Shown: positions 16,057 through 24,007 of the stretch, piece by piece
How positions within the stretch are numbered: position 1 is the stretch's first letter
Layout: every line of letters starts with the position of its first letter
Assembly (NCBI RefSeq): GCF_010731735.1
Contig: NZ_AP022588.1
Location: forward strand, 2,728,001 to 2,792,000
Source: Mycolicibacterium sediminis
Lineage (GTDB): Bacteria; Actinomycetota; Actinomycetes; Mycobacteriales; Mycobacteriaceae
Direction: 5' to 3'
DNA length: 64,000 bases
Made by a program: the position numbers and the translations under genes
Notes under the pieces: model-generated
The model's database searches: none
What the model was told of the DNA's origin: nothing
The model's input: only the letters and a program-made list of their open reading frames with translations

Positions 16057-17054
16057 AGGCATTCGTCGTCACCCGCTACGGCAAGGACGGGGTCCGTGCC
16101 GCCGACGTCGCGCCGCCGACGGCCGGGAGCGGGGACGTGATCGTCAAAGTCGGTGCTGTCAGCGTCAACCCGCTCGACAGCATGGTTCGCGACGGCGAGT
16201 TCAAACAACTCCTCAAGTACGAGCCGCCGTTCGTGCTCGGACACGACGTGGCGGGTGTGGTGACCCACGTCGGCGCCGACGTCCGTGGCTTCGCGATCGG
16301 TGACGCCGTGTTCGCGCGGCCGCGCGACCTGCGCATCGGAACCTTCGCCGAGTACATCGCCATCGACGAAGACGACGTCGCACTCAAGCCGTCCACCATG
16401 TCGGTGCAGGAGGCGGCCGCCGTCCCGCTGGTCGCCCTGGCGGCCTGGCAGATGCTGGTCGAGCGAGCCGACATTCAGCCGGGGCAGAAGGTGCTCGTGC
16501 ACGGCGGAACCGGTGGGCTGGGGTCCACGGTCATTCAGCTCGCCAAGCACCTCGGGGCTCGCGTCGCCACGACCGCGAGTGGGAGCAAGGCGCACCTCGC
16601 CCGCGATCTCGGAGCCGACGTCGTCATCGACTATCGCACCGAGGACTTCGGCGAGCGGTTGTCGGGATACGACCTCGTCGTGGACTCCCGGGGCGGTGAG
16701 ACCCTGCTCCGATCGCTCGCGGTGCTCAAGCCGGGAGGGTTGGCGCTCGGTGTCACCGGTCCACCCGATGCCGGGTTCGCCAGACAAGTCGGCGCGCCTG
16801 CACCGTTCGAGTTCGTGCTGTCGTTCCTGAGCCGCAAGGTCCGCAGAGCGGCCAAGAAGCTCGGCGTGCGCTACGAGTTCTTCTTCATGCACGCCAGTGG
16901 CGCCCAGTTGCGCGACCTCGCGGCGCTGTACGACGCAGGCGTGCTGCGGCCCGTGATCGACACGACCTTCGCCTTTGACCAGACCCTGGAGGCGATCGCG
17001 TTCGCCGAGAGCGGCAAGGCCAAAGCAGGCAAGGTCGTGGTCACACTCGACTGA
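16053..17054 (+). CDS. Zinc-independent MDR NADP-dependent oxidoreductase
   Basis: A 333-residue medium-chain dehydrogenase/reductase of the quinone-oxidoreductase/enoyl-reductase type. The N-terminal GroES-like domain has GHDVAGVV and lacks the zinc-ligand cysteines. The Rossmann loop is VHGGTGGLGSTVIQLAKHLGA (about residues 149-169), and AESGKAKAGKVVVTL closes the protein as in this family. It begins at a GTG overlapping the TetR stop. Likely substrates are alpha,beta-unsaturated carbonyls or quinones. It ends 20 bp before a 70-bp hairpin repeat. Confidence 0.88.
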   Translation: MKAFVVTRYGKDGVRAADVAPPTAGSGDVIVKVGAVSVNPLDSMVRDGEFKQLLKYEPPFVLGHDVAGVVTHVGADVRGFAIGDAVFARPRDLRIGTFAEYIAIDEDDVALKPSTMSVQEAAAVPLVALAAWQMLVERADIQPGQKVLVHGGTGGLGSTVIQLAKHLGARVATTASGSKAHLARDLGADVVIDYRTEDFGERLSGYDLVVDSRGGETLLRSLAVLKPGGLALGVTGPPDAGFARQVGAPAPFEFVLSFLSRKVRRAAKKLGVRYEFFFMHASGAQLRDLAALYDAGVLRPVIDTTFAFDQTLEAIAFAESGKAKAGKVVVTLD

Positions 17055-17073
17055 TCGCCTCGCGGGCCCGGCT

Positions 17074-17143
17074 GTGCGCGCCGAGTGTGTGGGTCGTGTG
17101 ACGGCGTTCTCGGCGGATGCATTCACGACCCGCACACTCGGCG
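17074..17143. repeat. 70-bp hairpin repeat, copy 1
   Basis: The left arm at 17079-17098 (CGCCGAGTGTGTGGGTCGTG) pairs with 17124-17143 over 20 bp with a single G-U wobble, leaving a 25-nt loop. A second copy in the same orientation is at 21620-21689, with five differences in 70 bp. Both copies lie between convergent genes, so they may act as bidirectional terminators. The sequence is not coding in any convincing frame. Confidence 0.8.
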
Positions 17144-17171
17144 GCCAGAGTGAGCTGGCAGGCCTCGTCGG

Positions 17172-17774
17172 TCAGCCTTGCGGTTGGAGGCTGCGGACCG
17201 TGCTCTTGACGAACCTCCGCAGGACGGACTCTCGCTCGGGGCCGATGTCCCGGTACGAGGTGAGCAGGGCGTAAAGACCGACGAGGAAGAATGCAGCGCC
17301 GTCGTAGCAGTCGGTGTCGTCGTAGAGTTCGCCGCGATGTCGCGAGCGTTCGATCTCGGCGGCGAGGAGCACGAACGTCTGGTGCTGGGCCCACTGCTCT
17401 TCCTCGGGGCGGGTGGGAGAGAAGTAGAGCCCGACGACATCGCGAAACAGTTTTGCGCCCCAGCGGCTTTCCAGTTCGAGGACGAGCCGGACGGTCTCGT
17501 GCAGCACTGCGGGCAGATCGTGCGGGCCATCGAGGAACCTGCTGAGTTCAGCCGCGAGCCGGGCCTCGTCGATTCGCAGGAGTTCGAGGAGCACGTGCTC
17601 CTTGGTCGGGAAGTGGAAGTAGAAGGTACTTCGGGACACTCCTGCTGCCTCGACGATTGCGTTGATGTCAGCCGAGTGGGTGCCGGTCCGCTGGAACTCC
17701 ACCACTGCGGCGTCGAGAACGCGCGCACGGGTACGAAGCCGCTGAGCCTCACGCCCCTGGGATCTGTCGCGCAC
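17172..17774 (-). CDS. TetR family transcriptional regulator of the oxidase/MCE operon
   Basis: A 200-residue repressor with HTH DINAIVEAAGVSRSTFYFHFPTKEHVLLELL (about residues 36-66). The C-terminal domain is aromatic-rich (LYFSPTRPEEEQWAQHQTF), which fits a lipid-like or hydrophobic ligand. The start is the GTG at 17774. It diverges from the five-gene membrane operon beginning at 18017 and is the obvious local regulator of it. TGAC-GTGT-GTCA (17806-17817) in the intergenic region is a candidate operator. The gene faces the MDR gene across hairpin repeat copy 1. Confidence 0.86.
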   Translation of the reverse strand: MRDRSQGREAQRLRTRARVLDAAVVEFQRTGTHSADINAIVEAAGVSRSTFYFHFPTKEHVLLELLRIDEARLAAELSRFLDGPHDLPAVLHETVRLVLELESRWGAKLFRDVVGLYFSPTRPEEEQWAQHQTFVLLAAEIERSRHRGELYDDTDCYDGAAFFLVGLYALLTSYRDIGPERESVLRRFVKSTVRSLQPQG

Positions 17775-17805
17775 GTCATCATTGTGCCTCTTGCCTGGCG
17801 GACAC

Positions 17806-17963
17806 TGACGTGTGTCACCGAGATGAGTCGTCTTCGCGTGGGCATCAGCGGGGTGGACTTCGGCGAATAGGACTCTGATGATGGCGTTCTGCCGAGGATC
17901 CAGGGCCGCGACGAATCGTTAGGACGTCAATTCATTGTCATTTGTCAGTGAACGTGTTAGACC
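17806..17963. promoter_or_regulatory. Divergent promoter/operator region
   Basis: TGACGTGTGTCA (17806-17817, 4-bp arms) is a candidate TetR operator 32 bp from the regulator's start. Toward the operon, two TTGTCA hexamers (17935-17940 and 17942-17947) precede TAGACC (17958-17963). TTGTCA-N17-TAGACC is a plausible promoter for the gene at 18017. Weak evidence. Confidence 0.35.
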
Positions 17964-18016
17964 TAGTCGGCATCATCGACGAGGCCCCGTGACGACGACG
18001 TGGAAGGGATCTGCGA

Positions 18017-18754
18017 GTGGCGGTAATCCAGCAGGACCGGCGGGGGTCGATGGCGACGAAGGGGCAACGAATCCTGCTGTGGACTGCGCCGCCAGCCATG
18101 GCGCTGTTCGCCCTCGGCTTTCTGACGTTCCCCATCTTCGTGCCGCCCCTTTCCCCGACGATGACTCCGGCGGAGGTCGCAGCGTTCTTCGCGGAGCACA
18201 ACACGGGAATCCTCGGCGTGGTCATCCTGGCCAACCTGCTGGCCGGGTCGCTGGTCCCGTTGTTCGCCGTCGCGGCGGTACAGATGTCCCGCATCCGCAC
18301 GTCGAGCAGCGTCTTCACCTACGCCTACGTCATGTGCGTCGGAGTGGGCACCACCGCCTTCATCCTCGCCGACTACTGCTGGGGCGTCGCCGCGTTCAGG
18401 CCCGATCGAGATCCGGAACTCATCAGCCTGCTCAACGACATGGCGTGGTTCTTCTTCGTCGCCCCGGTCGGCACCATCGTCGTGCAGAACCTGTGCCTCG
18501 CCGTCAGCACCTACCTCGACGAGCGGCCGGATCCCATCTTTCCGCGCTGGTATGCGCACTTCAACGTGGTCACCGCCGTCCTGCTCATTCCCAGCGCCTT
18601 CTCGATCCTGGTCACTTCCGGGCCGCTCGCGTGGGACGGCAGCGTGTCCTTCACCCTGCGGATGGTCGTGCTGGCGAGCTACCTGGTGGTGACGTTCCTG
18701 GTGCTCCTGCGCGCGGTCGATCGTCAGGGCGACGAGCAGGCGGACCTGGCGTGA
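18017..18754 (+). CDS. Polytopic membrane protein, first gene of oxidase/MCE operon
   Basis: A 245-residue protein with about six hydrophobic segments and almost no soluble domain. It starts at a GTG with GGAAGGGA 7 nt upstream. The segment FPIFVPPLSPTMTPAEVAAFFAEHNTGILGVVI after the first helix recurs in altered form in the next gene (IPLSGMMPPSSPNAPSGQILDFMHSRDLLIA), so the two are diverged paralogues, and both have a central aromatic-rich helix. No heme, copper or quinone motif is recognised. Its stop overlaps the next GTG start by 4 bp. It may be a membrane partner of the oxidase-like subunits downstream; function unknown. Confidence 0.8.
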   Translation: MAVIQQDRRGSMATKGQRILLWTAPPAMALFALGFLTFPIFVPPLSPTMTPAEVAAFFAEHNTGILGVVILANLLAGSLVPLFAVAAVQMSRIRTSSSVFTYAYVMCVGVGTTAFILADYCWGVAAFRPDRDPELISLLNDMAWFFFVAPVGTIVVQNLCLAVSTYLDERPDPIFPRWYAHFNVVTAVLLIPSAFSILVTSGPLAWDGSVSFTLRMVVLASYLVVTFLVLLRAVDRQGDEQADLA

Positions 18755-19530
18755 GCGACGGCACCGTCACGGCGCCGGCGGCCGCAGGTCCCGAGCCGAC
18801 ACGTAGGAACCGCAAACTCGATCAGTGGATCGCCTTCTGGACCGTTCCGTTCTTCTTCACCGTGTTCGCAATCGTGTTCATTCCCCTGAGTGGGATGATG
18901 CCGCCGTCGTCGCCGAACGCACCCTCCGGGCAGATCCTCGACTTCATGCACTCGCGCGACCTCCTGATCGCGTGCGCACTCCTCGTGCTCACCTTCGGCT
19001 TGGCGCCGTTGTCGAACGCCGTCTATCTCATTCACGTGAAACGGATGTCGGTGAGCCCCGTTCTGCGGTACTCGATCATGGTCGGCGCCATGACCGGCGC
19101 GATCGTGGGCATGTTGTTCCCGATGTTCTGTTTCGGTCTCGGCGCATTCCGGCCCGGATACAGTGCCTCGACGCTCGCGATGCTCTACGACTTCGGGTAC
19201 CTGGCGTTCATCGGCTCGCTCGGGTGCTTCTGCGTGATGTGGATGGCCTTCGGGCTCGCCATCATCCTCGACGACAACGGCGTCCTGCCCAAATGGCTGG
19301 GCTACTACACCGTCTGGCAGTACGTCACCGAACTCATGGCCGCACCCGTCTGGATCTCCAAGACCGGCCCGTTCGCCTGGAACGGGCTGCTGACCTTCTG
19401 GTTCGCGATCGTGCTCTATGGATCGTGGCAGGTCATCGTCTACGTCTGCATCTTCCGGTCCATCAGGAACCAGCCCGACGACGAACTCGAGAACCGCTGG
19501 CCCGTCGAAGGATCGGTGGTGCGGCCGTGA
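18751..19530 (+). CDS. Polytopic membrane protein, paralogue of upstream gene
   Basis: A 259-residue membrane protein with about six hydrophobic segments. It starts at GTG 18751 (GTGA overlap with the previous gene) and ends with a GTGA overlap to the COX3-like gene. It shares the PxSP...hhxFxxxhxxxLhhh extracellular-loop pattern with the preceding protein, and its later helices are rich in Met/Cys/Trp (LFPMFCFGLGAF, GCFCVMWMAFG). It has no recognised family function. Strict overlap with its neighbours argues for a stoichiometric membrane complex. Confidence 0.8.
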   Translation: MSDGTVTAPAAAGPEPTRRNRKLDQWIAFWTVPFFFTVFAIVFIPLSGMMPPSSPNAPSGQILDFMHSRDLLIACALLVLTFGLAPLSNAVYLIHVKRMSVSPVLRYSIMVGAMTGAIVGMLFPMFCFGLGAFRPGYSASTLAMLYDFGYLAFIGSLGCFCVMWMAFGLAIILDDNGVLPKWLGYYTVWQYVTELMAAPVWISKTGPFAWNGLLTFWFAIVLYGSWQVIVYVCIFRSIRNQPDDELENRWPVEGSVVRP

Positions 19531-20138
19531 CCGGGCTCGCTGCGGACGCTGCCAGCGGGGACGTTCGGGCGGATCGACGTGCCGGCGCCGGCGATCACGT
19601 CCCCGGTGAATCCAGCATGTGGTTCTTCGTCATCGGCGACCTGATCATCTTCGGCGTGTACTTCGTGGCCTATGTGTACTACCGCGGACAGGACACCGAC
19701 CTCTTCCTTCGGAGTCAGGCACGGCTGAACCTGGACATCGGTGTGGTCAACACGCTCGTGCTGCTCACCAGCTCGCTCCTGGTCGCTCTCGGCGTGACGG
19801 CCGTTCGCACCGGGAGGACGGCAGATGCGTTGCGGCTCATCACCGCTGCGCTGGTCTGCGGTGCCGCCTTCCCGGTGCTCAAGGCGTTCGAATACGTCCC
19901 GGAGATCGTCAGAGGGATGACCCCGGGGACGAACCTGTTCTTCACGTTCTACTTCGTGATGACGGGTCTGCACCTGTGCCACGTGCTGCTGGGCCTCGTT
20001 ATCCTCTCCTTCGTCGTCCGCAGCCTGCGGACGTCGTCCACGCCCAAGACGTCGTTCGTCGAGACGGCCGCGACCTACTGGCACATGGTCGACGTCCTGT
20101 GGCTCATCCTGTTCGCGCTCCTCTACGTGATGAGGTGA
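19527..20138 (+). CDS. Cytochrome c oxidase subunit III-like (NorE-type) protein
   Basis: A 203-residue protein of the heme-copper oxidase subunit III family, close in length and topology to NorE: five helices, MWFFVIGDLIIFGVYFVAYV at the start (the E/D-F-hhF pattern), TGLHLCHVLLGL (the GxHxxHVxxG signature of COX3) and YWHMVDVLWLILFALLYVMR at the end. It starts at GTG 19527 with a GTGA overlap. Subunit III proteins accompany subunits I and II, but no catalytic oxidase or NO-reductase subunit is in the operon, so this must serve an unlinked enzyme or a different complex. Confidence 0.88.
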   Translation: MTGLAADAASGDVRADRRAGAGDHVPGESSMWFFVIGDLIIFGVYFVAYVYYRGQDTDLFLRSQARLNLDIGVVNTLVLLTSSLLVALGVTAVRTGRTADALRLITAALVCGAAFPVLKAFEYVPEIVRGMTPGTNLFFTFYFVMTGLHLCHVLLGLVILSFVVRSLRTSSTPKTSFVETAATYWHMVDVLWLILFALLYVMR

Positions 20139-20422
20139 TGCCGGTGTCCACCTACACCCGACGTCGGTTGACGATCGTGTGGGCGGTGCTCCTAGTGATC
20201 ACCGCCGCATCGTGGCTGACCGCTCGAGGGGGCGGGTCCGAGCACGTCGTCAACCCCGTCGTCACCGTCGTCGTAGTCGCAATCGCCGCGGTCAAGGCGC
20301 ATCTGGTGATCTGGCACTTCATGGACGTGCGAACGGCGCCGCGATGGTTGAAGGCGTGCACGGGCACCTGGACCGTCGCGATCTTCGCCCTCCTTCTCGG
20401 CTTCTACTGGGCGGCTGCGTGA
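20138..20422 (+). CDS. Prokaryotic COX4/NorF-like small membrane protein
   Basis: A 94-residue, three-helix protein. VVAIAAVKAHLVIWHFMDVRTAPRWLK is the typical prokaryotic COX4/NorF motif (K-x2-hhhxxFMxlr-x-P-x-W). The start ATG overlaps the stop of the COX3-like gene by one base (TGATG). In known systems such proteins stabilise or mature heme-copper oxidases or nitric oxide reductases. The next gene, an MCE protein, starts within its last codons (GTGA). Confidence 0.85.
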   Translation: MPVSTYTRRRLTIVWAVLLVITAASWLTARGGGSEHVVNPVVTVVVVAIAAVKAHLVIWHFMDVRTAPRWLKACTGTWTVAIFALLLGFYWAAA

Positions 20423-21600
20423 TTCGGCCGCTCGCCGGTCTGGCAACGGTGCTGGCGCTGGTGACCGTGGTGGTGATCGCGATCGGATTGTTCCAAGGTG
20501 GCTTCGGAACGACGGTCCCGGTGACTGTGATCTCCGACCGTGCAGGCCTCGTGATGAACCCCGCGGCGAAGGTCAAGATGCGGGGGGTCCAGGTCGGCCA
20601 GGTCGAGTCGATCGAGAACCGGCCGGACGGCACGGCGGTCCTCAAACTGGCCATGGATCCCGCACAGCTCAAGGACATCCCGGGCAACGTGACGGTCGAC
20701 ATCGCGTCGTCGACCGTGTTCGGCGCCAAGTCCGTCGAACTGGTGGCGCCGCCCGATCCCTCGTCGGTCCCCCTGGCGAGCGGTCAGCAACTCGGCGTGC
20801 AACGCGTCACCGTCGAGACGAACACCCTGTTCCAGCAGCTCACCTCGGTGCTCAAGGCCGTCGACCCGGTGAAGCTCAACGAGACCCTCGGTGCACTCTC
20901 GGGTGCGCTCAAGGGCCGCGGCGAGAAGCTGGGCCAGACGGTCACCGACTTCTCGGCGCTGCTCGACAAGCTGAATCCCAGCCTGGGCAACATCAATCGT
21001 GACCTCGAGGTCGTGCCGGTCGCCATCAGCGGCTACGCCGACACCGCCCCCGAACTGCTCAACGTGCTCGACAGCACCACGAAGGTCGGCGACACCCTGG
21101 TCGACCAGGAGCAGAACCTCGACGGATTCCTGGTCAGCGCAATCGGTTTGGCCGACGTCGGCAACGACGTCGTGGGGGAGAGCCGCCAACCGCTGACCGA
21201 CCTGCTGCGCATGCTGGTGCCGACGCTGTCGACCGCCAGCCAGTACCAGGAGAACCTCCGCTGTGGCATCCAGGGCCTGGCGCCGTTCTCCAGGACCGTC
21301 CCGGCAGCGAAGCCCGGTGTCGACATTACGGCCGGCTTCACCCTCGGCATCGAGCGTTACCGCTACCCGCAGGATCTCCCGAAGGTGGCCGCGAAGAGCG
21401 GACCGTCCTGCAAGGACCAGATGCTGCCGCTCGTGCCCAACAACAAGCGCCCGCCGTTCCTGGTCGCCGACGTCGGCGCCAACCCGTGGAGCTACGGCAA
21501 CCAGGGCGTGCTGCTCAACTCCGACGGTCTCAAGCGGGCTCTGTTCGGCGACATCGACGGTCCGCCCCGCAACAGCGCCCAGACCGGCATGCCGGGCTGA
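20419..21600 (+). CDS. Orphan MCE family protein
   Basis: A 393-residue protein with an uncleaved N-terminal membrane anchor (LATVLALVTVVVIAIGLF), an MCE/MlaD domain at about residues 30-115 (VTVISDRAGLVMNPAAKVKMRGVQVGQVESIE) and the helical mycobacterial MCE region (LLDKLNPSLGNINRDLE, YADTAPELLNVL). Mce proteins form tubes that carry lipids or sterols across the periplasm, normally encoded as yrbEAB-mceA-F. This one has no YrbE permease or other mce genes beside it, and is instead translationally coupled to oxidase-like subunits. The Cys pair (CGIQ..., CKDQ) near the C-terminus matches MceA-like proteins. Confidence 0.9.
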   Translation: MIRPLAGLATVLALVTVVVIAIGLFQGGFGTTVPVTVISDRAGLVMNPAAKVKMRGVQVGQVESIENRPDGTAVLKLAMDPAQLKDIPGNVTVDIASSTVFGAKSVELVAPPDPSSVPLASGQQLGVQRVTVETNTLFQQLTSVLKAVDPVKLNETLGALSGALKGRGEKLGQTVTDFSALLDKLNPSLGNINRDLEVVPVAISGYADTAPELLNVLDSTTKVGDTLVDQEQNLDGFLVSAIGLADVGNDVVGESRQPLTDLLRMLVPTLSTASQYQENLRCGIQGLAPFSRTVPAAKPGVDITAGFTLGIERYRYPQDLPKVAAKSGPSCKDQMLPLVPNNKRPPFLVADVGANPWSYGNQGVLLNSDGLKRALFGDIDGPPRNSAQTGMPG

Positions 21601-21619
21601 TCCCCGACGTCCTCGACCC

Positions 21620-21689
21620 GTGCGCGCCGAGTGTGTGGGTCGTGCGACGGCGTTCTCGGCGGATGCATTCAGAACCCCCACACTCGACG
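21620..21689. repeat. 70-bp hairpin repeat, copy 2
   Basis: This copy has the same orientation as copy 1. The left arm (21625-21644) is identical, but the right arm (21670-21689) has diverged, leaving four unpaired positions in the 20-bp stem. It lies between the MCE gene and the convergent SDR gene. Together the two copies bracket the TetR gene and its five-gene operon as direct repeats 4.5 kb apart. Confidence 0.78.
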
Positions 21690-21696
21690 CCGGAGG

Positions 21697-22506
21697 TCAG
21701 CCCCCGAGGCCCGCCTGGTAGCGCCGCATGCCGGACAGCCAGCGGTCGTAGTCGGCGCCCTTCTGGCGGTACATGTCGAGCACCGCCGGATGCGGCAGCA
21801 CGAGGAACGTGCCGTCGCGGACCGCCGCCACGGTGAGTTCCGCGACGCGCTCGGGACCCATCACCTCGCCGGCGTTGCGCACCGCCGCGGCGGCCATGCG
21901 GGCCTGGGGATCGGCGGAGTCGGTGATGCCCGACAGCAGCGGCGTCTCGACGCCCATCGGGCAGACGCACGACACGCCGATACCCTTGTCGCCGTAAGTG
22001 ATCGAGAGCCACTCCGCGAACCCGACGGCGGCGTGCTTGGTCACCGAGTACCCGGCCGCGCCTACCTGGGTGAGCAGTCCGGCCGCGGACGCGACGCCGA
22101 CGAAGTACCCGCTGCCCCGGGCTTCCCACTCCGGGACGAGCGCCTTGGCGGCCCGGACGTGCGCACGCAGGTTGACGTCGAGGATCAGGTCCCAGTCGGC
22201 CTCGTCGTCGCCGAGACCGGACGCGCCGATGATGCCGGCATTGGCGACGTAGACGTCGACCGGTCCGAACGCGTCGCGCGCCGCGTCGAGCAGTCGGGTG
22301 ATGCCGTCGGTGGAGGCGGCGTCCCCGACCACCGCCACGGCCGCGCCGCCGTCGGTGGTGATGGCCTCGACGGTGGCGGCGGCGCCGTCGGCCGAGAGGT
22401 CGCCGACCACCACCGAGGAACCCGCTGCGGCGAACTCGCGGGCCAGCGTCCGGCCGATGCCGGATCCCGCGCCGGTGATGACGGTGACAGTGCCCTCGAT
22501 CTGCAT
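21697..22506 (-). CDS. Short-chain dehydrogenase/reductase, last gene of leftward operon
   Basis: A 269-residue classical SDR: TGAGSGIG at residues 11-18, Asp after beta2 (VVVGDLS), which favours NAD, NAG in ANAGI, catalytic Ser in ASAAG and YSVTK. It lies 10 bp downstream of the acyl-CoA synthetase in the same operon, so it probably oxidises a hydroxyl on a CoA-linked or alicyclic intermediate of the same pathway. It ends 7 bp from hairpin repeat copy 2. Confidence 0.88.
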   Translation of the reverse strand: MQIEGTVTVITGAGSGIGRTLAREFAAAGSSVVVGDLSADGAAATVEAITTDGGAAVAVVGDAASTDGITRLLDAARDAFGPVDVYVANAGIIGASGLGDDEADWDLILDVNLRAHVRAAKALVPEWEARGSGYFVGVASAAGLLTQVGAAGYSVTKHAAVGFAEWLSITYGDKGIGVSCVCPMGVETPLLSGITDSADPQARMAAAAVRNAGEVMGPERVAELTVAAVRDGTFLVLPHPAVLDMYRQKGADYDRWLSGMRRYQAGLGG

Positions 22507-22516
22507 GAGGTCATTG

Positions 22517-24007
22517 TCACCGACCGGCCAGTTGCTCCCGCAGGGCCCGCTTGAGAATCTTCCCGTAGCTGTTCTTCGGCAGCTCGTCGACGAACTCGTA
22601 GCGCTTGGGCCGCTTGAACCGGGCGATCCGCGCCAGCAGGTGTTCGTCGAGGTCCGCGGCCTCGACGTCGCCCACGATGAACGCCACCACGACCTCCCCC
22701 CACTCCTCGTCCGGGGCCCCCACGACGCAGGCCTCCGCGACGTCGGGGTGGGTGATGAGCACCTCTTCGACCTCGCGGGGGTAGATGTTGCTGCCGCCGC
22801 TGATCACCACGTCCTTCGACCGGTCCCGCAGCGTCAGACGGCCGTGCTCGTCGAACGAGCCCATGTCGCCGGTCCGTAGCCACCCGCCGCGCAGCGTCGC
22901 AGCCGTCGCATCGGGGTTGTTCCAATAGCCGGACATGACGACGTCACCGCGACAGACGATCTCGCCGATCACGCCGAGCTCGGTGGGCGAGCCGTCGTCG
23001 TCGACCACCGCGACGTCCACCCCGGACCGGGCGTACCCGACCGAGCCGAGCGCCGCGTCGTCGGCGTCGAGGTGGTCGGCGCGCCGCAGGCCCGTGATGG
23101 TCATCGGTGCCTCGCCCTGGCCGTACAGCTGCACGAACACCTGACCGAACGCGGCCATCGCCTTCTTCAGGCCGTCGACGTACATCGGGCCGCCGCCGTA
23201 GACGATGGTCCGCAGATTCGCCGGACACGACCGTCCCGTGGCGACCAACCGGGCCACCATGGTCGGGGCGAGGAAGCTGCTGCAGCCGGGATGCTGCTCG
23301 CACAGGTCGAGGAACTCGTCGGCCTCGAAGGCGGCCGACTCGGGAACTACCTGTCGTGCGCCGCGCAGGACGTAGGGCGCGATGTAGAGACCCGAGCCGT
23401 GTGACATCGGGGCGCCGTGGACGAGGCTGCAGTCCGCGTCGGGGTCGTCGAAGTCGGCGAGGTGCGACACCGTCATCGCCATCAGGTTGCGGTGCGAGAG
23501 CATCGCACCCTTGGAGCGCCCGGTGGTGCCGCTGGTGTAGAACAGCCAGGCCAGCTCGGCGGGGTCGGTGTGCCGCGGTGGCGCCAGCGGTTCCACGGCC
23601 AACCGTCCGCGGTACGCCGCAGCGTCGACCGCCTCCACGGTGACCCCGGTGGCCGGCGCGAGGGACGCGGCGATCTTCGGCGACGCGAACACGATCGACG
23701 CGCCGGCGTCGTCGAGGATCTCGGCCATCTCCAGCGCGTGCAGCTTGAAGTTGATCGGGACGACGACGCACTCGGCGGCCCACGCCGCGAACATCAGCTC
23801 CACGATCTCCGGGCGGTTCTCGCTGGCCACTGCGATCCGCGAGCCCGAGGGCAGATCGGAACGTAGCGACGCCGCGAGACGTAGTGCACGGTCGCGCAAC
23901 TCGGACCACGTGTGCACCTGGCGGGTTCCGACGAACACCGCGCCGCGGTCGCCGTGCCGCGCGGCGGTCTGATCGAGGACGCCGAACAGGTTCAACGAGC
24001 GACCCAT
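22517..24007 (-). CDS. Acyl-CoA synthetase (AMP-forming)
   Basis: A 496-residue ANL-superfamily ligase. The P-loop is YTSGTTGRSKGAMLSHRN (about residues 160-177), the A5/A8 regions are YGQGEAPMTIT and GWLRTGDMGSFDEHGRLTLRDRSKDVVISGGSNIYPREVEE, and the C-terminal catalytic lysine lies in LPKNSYGKILKR. It activates a carboxylic acid to its CoA thioester; the substrate is not readable. Its ATG lies inside the 3' end of the upstream SDR gene (16-bp overlap), consistent with translational coupling. Together with the other ligase upstream it suggests two activation steps or two substrates in the cluster. Confidence 0.9.
   Translation of the reverse strand: MGRSLNLFGVLDQTAARHGDRGAVFVGTRQVHTWSELRDRALRLAASLRSDLPSGSRIAVASENRPEIVELMFAAWAAECVVVPINFKLHALEMAEILDDAGASIVFASPKIAASLAPATGVTVEAVDAAAYRGRLAVEPLAPPRHTDPAELAWLFYTSGTTGRSKGAMLSHRNLMAMTVSHLADFDDPDADCSLVHGAPMSHGSGLYIAPYVLRGARQVVPESAAFEADEFLDLCEQHPGCSSFLAPTMVARLVATGRSCPANLRTIVYGGGPMYVDGLKKAMAAFGQVFVQLYGQGEAPMTITGLRRADHLDADDAALGSVGYARSGVDVAVVDDDGSPTELGVIGEIVCRGDVVMSGYWNNPDATAATLRGGWLRTGDMGSFDEHGRLTLRDRSKDVVISGGSNIYPREVEEVLITHPDVAEACVVGAPDEEWGEVVVAFIVGDVEAADLDEHLLARIARFKRPKRYEFVDELPKNSYGKILKRALREQLAGR

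Noticed and set aside
17074..21689. The two 70-bp repeats as attL/attR of an integrated element
   Set aside because: There is no integrase, transposase or tRNA, and the sequence between is an ordinary-composition operon. The copies have also diverged and form hairpins, so terminator or MITE-like origin is more likely than site-specific att sites.
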